DNA of 64,000 nt from WRGA01 sp031553395. Its GTDB lineage: Bacteria > Bacteroidota > Bacteroidia > Bacteroidales > WRGA01. The notes below the pieces were generated by a model. It ran no database searches, was not told the origin of the DNA, and saw nothing but the letters and a program-made list of their open reading frames with translations. Below, in pieces: positions 62,527 to 64,000 of the stretch. Numbering within the stretch: the stretch's first letter is position 1; each line of letters opens with the position of its first letter. The stretch spans positions 1-64,000 of the forward strand of contig JAVBLR010000011.1 of the NCBI GenBank assembly GCA_031553395.1, given 5' to 3'. Both the position numbers and the translations under genes were made by a program.

Positions 62527-62943
62527 TTATATATTATTGTATTCTTCGTCCGTTACGGGGCCGTACCATGTAGGAGCTCCCGCATCGATTTTGGTCGATA
62601 TTCCTATATGTGTAAATTCACTGTCGGGTGTTGCACCGTGCCAATGTATTACATTCGGTTTGATTTCGACAACATAGCCTTTTTTCAACAAACGGGCAGG
62701 GCCTCCTTTTTCCTGATAATATCCTTTGCCTGCGGTAACCAGCAAAATCTGTCCGCCTGAGTGGCTGTGCCAGTAATTCCGTGTTTTCGGAGCAAAAGTA
62801 ACATCATATACTTGAGTATTGAACGCATTATAGGCATCCGAAACCAACATTTGCACCCATGCATCACCCGTAAAATTGGCATCTGCTTTTTCTCCTTTCG
62901 GGAAGATTCTTGAATTTTCCATATTGTCAGTATTCATAATCAT
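62527..62943 (-). CDS. Cupin domain-containing protein
   Basis: A 138-residue single-cupin protein. Metal-ligand motif 1 is HSHSGGQILLVTAGKGYYQEKG and motif 2 is PNVIHWHGATPDSEF, both with their His residues. Related carboxymuconolactone/quercetinase-like cupins sit beside AraC regulators and aldo/keto reductases. The first ATG is followed two codons later by a second (62937); either is possible. First gene of the flavodoxin/polyferredoxin operon. Confidence 0.88.
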   Translation of the reverse strand: MIMNTDNMENSRIFPKGEKADANFTGDAWVQMLVSDAYNAFNTQVYDVTFAPKTRNYWHSHSGGQILLVTAGKGYYQEKGGPARLLKKGYVVEIKPNVIHWHGATPDSEFTHIGISTKIDAGAPTWYGPVTDEEYNNI

Positions 62944-62963
62944 AATTATTTTAAAAATTTCTC

Positions 62964-62971
62964 TACCTTTG
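62964..62971 (+). promoter_or_regulatory. -7 box (TACCTTTG) for the structured leader
   Basis: TACCTTTG fits TAnnTTTG and ends five bases before the first base of the closing stem, where transcription would be expected to begin. Confidence 0.6.
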
Positions 62972-62975
62972 TATC

Positions 62976-63157
62976 GCTAAAGTTTTCAAATCGAACGTGT
63001 GTGCGTTCCACTCCATTTTGGTAGTGGTTTTTTATTTGTCATGGCCACAAGTCCCATATATTATGGCGGCGTGTACCCCTGTGTCAACATTGTAATGGTG
63101 TTGACAAGTTCGATTTGTAACTTTAGCAACGGGAAAGGCACGCCGTTTTTCTGTGCC
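62976..63157 (+). ncRNA. Candidate structured leader RNA, not recognised
   Basis: GCTAAAGTT and AAATCGAAC (62976-62996) pair exactly with GTTCGATTT and AACTTTAGC (63108-63127), giving 18 bp with a small internal loop. Inside are CCACT/AGTGG (63008-63027) and TGTCAACA/TGTTGACA (63082-63106). After the closing stem, GGCAC/GTGCC (63137-63157) makes another hairpin next to the following ORF. The promoter position and the stem start coincide. Function unknown; an attenuator-type leader is the simplest guess. Confidence 0.6.
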
Positions 63158-63160
63158 TAA
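63041..63160 (+). CDS. 39-codon ORF within the structured leader
   Basis: Reads MATSPIYYGGVYPCVNIVMV and ends GKGTPFFCA before TAA. The frame is open from 62981 without another ATG. It overlaps both internal hairpins and stops one codon before the next ATG. It has four cysteines and no charged N-terminus, so it may be a leader peptide whose translation changes the RNA fold, or only incidental. Confidence 0.4.
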   Translation: MATSPIYYGGVYPCVNIVMVLTSSICNFSNGKGTPFFCA

Positions 63161-63180
63161 ATGCTAAAAAACAAATCATT

Positions 63181-63456
63181 ATGTTTAACAATTCAAAAAA
63201 GGTTTTCAGGTCTCGACAACTTGCAAAAGAAACTCGTCAACATTTCAAGTCTTACTTTTCAGAGAACTATCCACCTGTCCGAAATCTCAAAGTTAAAATC
63301 GACCCGCACAATCGTCAAGTCATCGCTTCTGCGAAATTCAACAAAAGAAGATTATATGCTCGCGCTCGAACTGTTGAAAAATGTTTCAATTTTTTCGTTT
63401 GCGAATATCAGAAAAAAAGTTTTGACTATCAATTAAAGTATACCTTGATATTATAA
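63181..63456 (+). CDS. Small basic protein of unknown function
   Basis: A 91-residue ORF reading MFNNSKKVFRSRQLAKETRQ, then a region rich in Arg/Lys (KVKIDPHNRQVIASAKFNKR, RLYARARTVEKCFNFF). The basic character suggests nucleic-acid binding. A competing frame from 63161 is less likely, because the diverged partial copy at 57942 keeps residues of this frame. No family is recognised. It follows the structured leader on the same strand. Confidence 0.5.
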   Translation: MFNNSKKVFRSRQLAKETRQHFKSYFSENYPPVRNLKVKIDPHNRQVIASAKFNKRRLYARARTVEKCFNFFVCEYQKKSFDYQLKYTLIL

Positions 63457-63539
63457 TGACGATACAAAAATAAAACAAGAATTACAAAAGCGGGTTTTCT
63501 TTACGGCTCAAATAATTTTGTTGAAAAGTTCAAACAGAA

Positions 63540-63626
63540 CCTTGCACCCTTTGCGAACCCTTTGCGTTCCTTGCGGTTCTATTTTACCGCAAAGGACGCA
63601 ATGATTTCGCAAAGAACGCTAAGTTT
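63540..63626. repeat. CGCAAAGGACGC / CCTTTGCG repeat
   Basis: CCCTTTGCGTTCCTTGCGGT on the left and ACCGCAAAGGACGCAATGAT with GCAAAGAACGC on the right form an imperfect hairpin just after the AraC gene end. Related to 58144-58252. Confidence 0.7.
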
Positions 63627-63630
63627 CATT

Positions 63631-64000
63631 TTAGTTTGTATTTGTCGGAGAATAACCAAATTGTCTTTTGAATGCCGACGAAAAGTGTGATAAGTTTTTA
63701 AAGCCTACTTCAAGATATATGTCGGAAGCCCTTTTGTCTTCGTGTCGGATTTTATCGTGAGCTACTTTTAATCTTTTTTGTATCAACCATTTTTCGGGTG
63801 TAAGTTCGCTTATCTTCTTGAAATCGCGCTTAAAGGTAGCAAGGCTTCTTCCCGTGAAATGAGCAATATCTTCTATCGAAAGGTCGTACATATAGTTTTT
63901 ATCCATAAAATCGAGAATGTCGATTTTCCACGGTTCGGTAAAATCAAACAAGGTAGGATAAAATCGTTTGTCAATAGCCAAAAGAGTGTAAACGCTTTCT
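63631..64000 (-). CDS. AraC family transcriptional regulator (5' part outside window)
   Basis: C-terminal part of an AraC/XylS regulator; at least 123 residues are visible, and the frame continues past the window edge. The double helix-turn-helix is YMYDLSIEDIAHFTGRSLATFKRDFKKI and DIYLEVGFKNLSHFSSAFKRQFGYSP, the usual C-terminal signature. It lies upstream on the same strand as the cupin/flavodoxin/polyferredoxin/aldo-keto reductase genes and probably controls them. The sensor domain is not visible. Confidence 0.93.
   Translation of the reverse strand, partial: ESVYTLLAIDKRFYPTLFDFTEPWKIDILDFMDKNYMYDLSIEDIAHFTGRSLATFKRDFKKISELTPEKWLIQKRLKVAHDKIRHEDKRASDIYLEVGFKNLSHFSSAFKRQFGYSPTNTN

Noticed and set aside
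63161..63436. Alternative 91-codon ORF starting MLKNKSLCLTIQ in the frame overlapping the basic ORF
   Set aside because: The partial copy at 57942-58007 preserves residues of the 63181 frame (K, FN, CE, with E/Q, V/I, Y/F changes) better than this frame, and codon use looks less gene-like.

Overview
The window is a stretch of AT-rich bacterial chromosome from the phylum Bacteroidota, most likely an anaerobic member of the order Bacteroidales. Supporting signs are repeated TAnnTTTG (-7) promoter boxes with no useful Shine-Dalgarno sequences, lipoprotein and TonB receptor types typical of the phylum, and DUF4374, DUF3943, DUF4890 and YcxB-like proteins. Pyruvate:ferredoxin oxidoreductase and class III ribonucleotide reductase point to anaerobic metabolism. 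I see no rRNA, tRNA, CRISPR array, prophage or intact insertion sequence. The ends cut through an ABC-F ATPase (left) and an AraC-type regulator (right).

Layout. 1-4.9 kb: ABC-F protein, TrkH potassium transporter, and a DUF1634/TauE membrane pair. 5-10.3 kb: a three-gene iron/xenosiderophore uptake operon (TonB receptor, DUF4374 surface lipoprotein, PepSY inner-membrane protein) resembling XusABC. 10.4-15 kb: DedA, a TPR protein, a broken four-helix-bundle gene and GlnRS. 15-20 kb: SbcCD nuclease. 20-25.6 kb: YqaA, an Lrp regulator, an unknown exported protein, and nrdD-nrdG behind a cobalamin riboswitch. 25.7-30.6 kb: PFOR and an AAA ATPase with a palindromic operator candidate. 30.9-35.1 kb: ManC, PlsC, a DUF2007-UspA protein and an M23 peptidase. 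35.7-40 kb: acyl-CoA dehydrogenase with EtfA/EtfB. 40.4-48.3 kb: Ffh, a TonB-C-domain protein, a GltD-like oxidoreductase, FolD, RbfA, RecN, RlmB and RidA. 48.3-52.5 kb: a GC-rich Flavo-1-like RNA repeat, DUF3943 and DUF4890 proteins, CinA and threonine aldolase. 53-56.6 kb: thrS and infC-rpmI-rplT. 56.8-64 kb: alcohol dehydrogenase, DUF1893, a Tat-exported ferredoxin-type aldo/keto reductase, a membrane polyferredoxin, an exported flavodoxin, a cupin and an AraC regulator.

The least explained material is intergenic. At 62.96-63.55 kb a promoter is followed at once by an RNA closed by an 18-bp stem, a 39-codon leader ORF and a basic 91-codon ORF. The 3' part of this unit recurs near 58.0 kb. 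Many other spacers hold imperfect hairpins built from degenerate words of about 7 bp. Some of these flank single genes as inverted pairs. A separate motif close to ATTTAAGGTGYTGTT recurs between genes around 32-35 kb.
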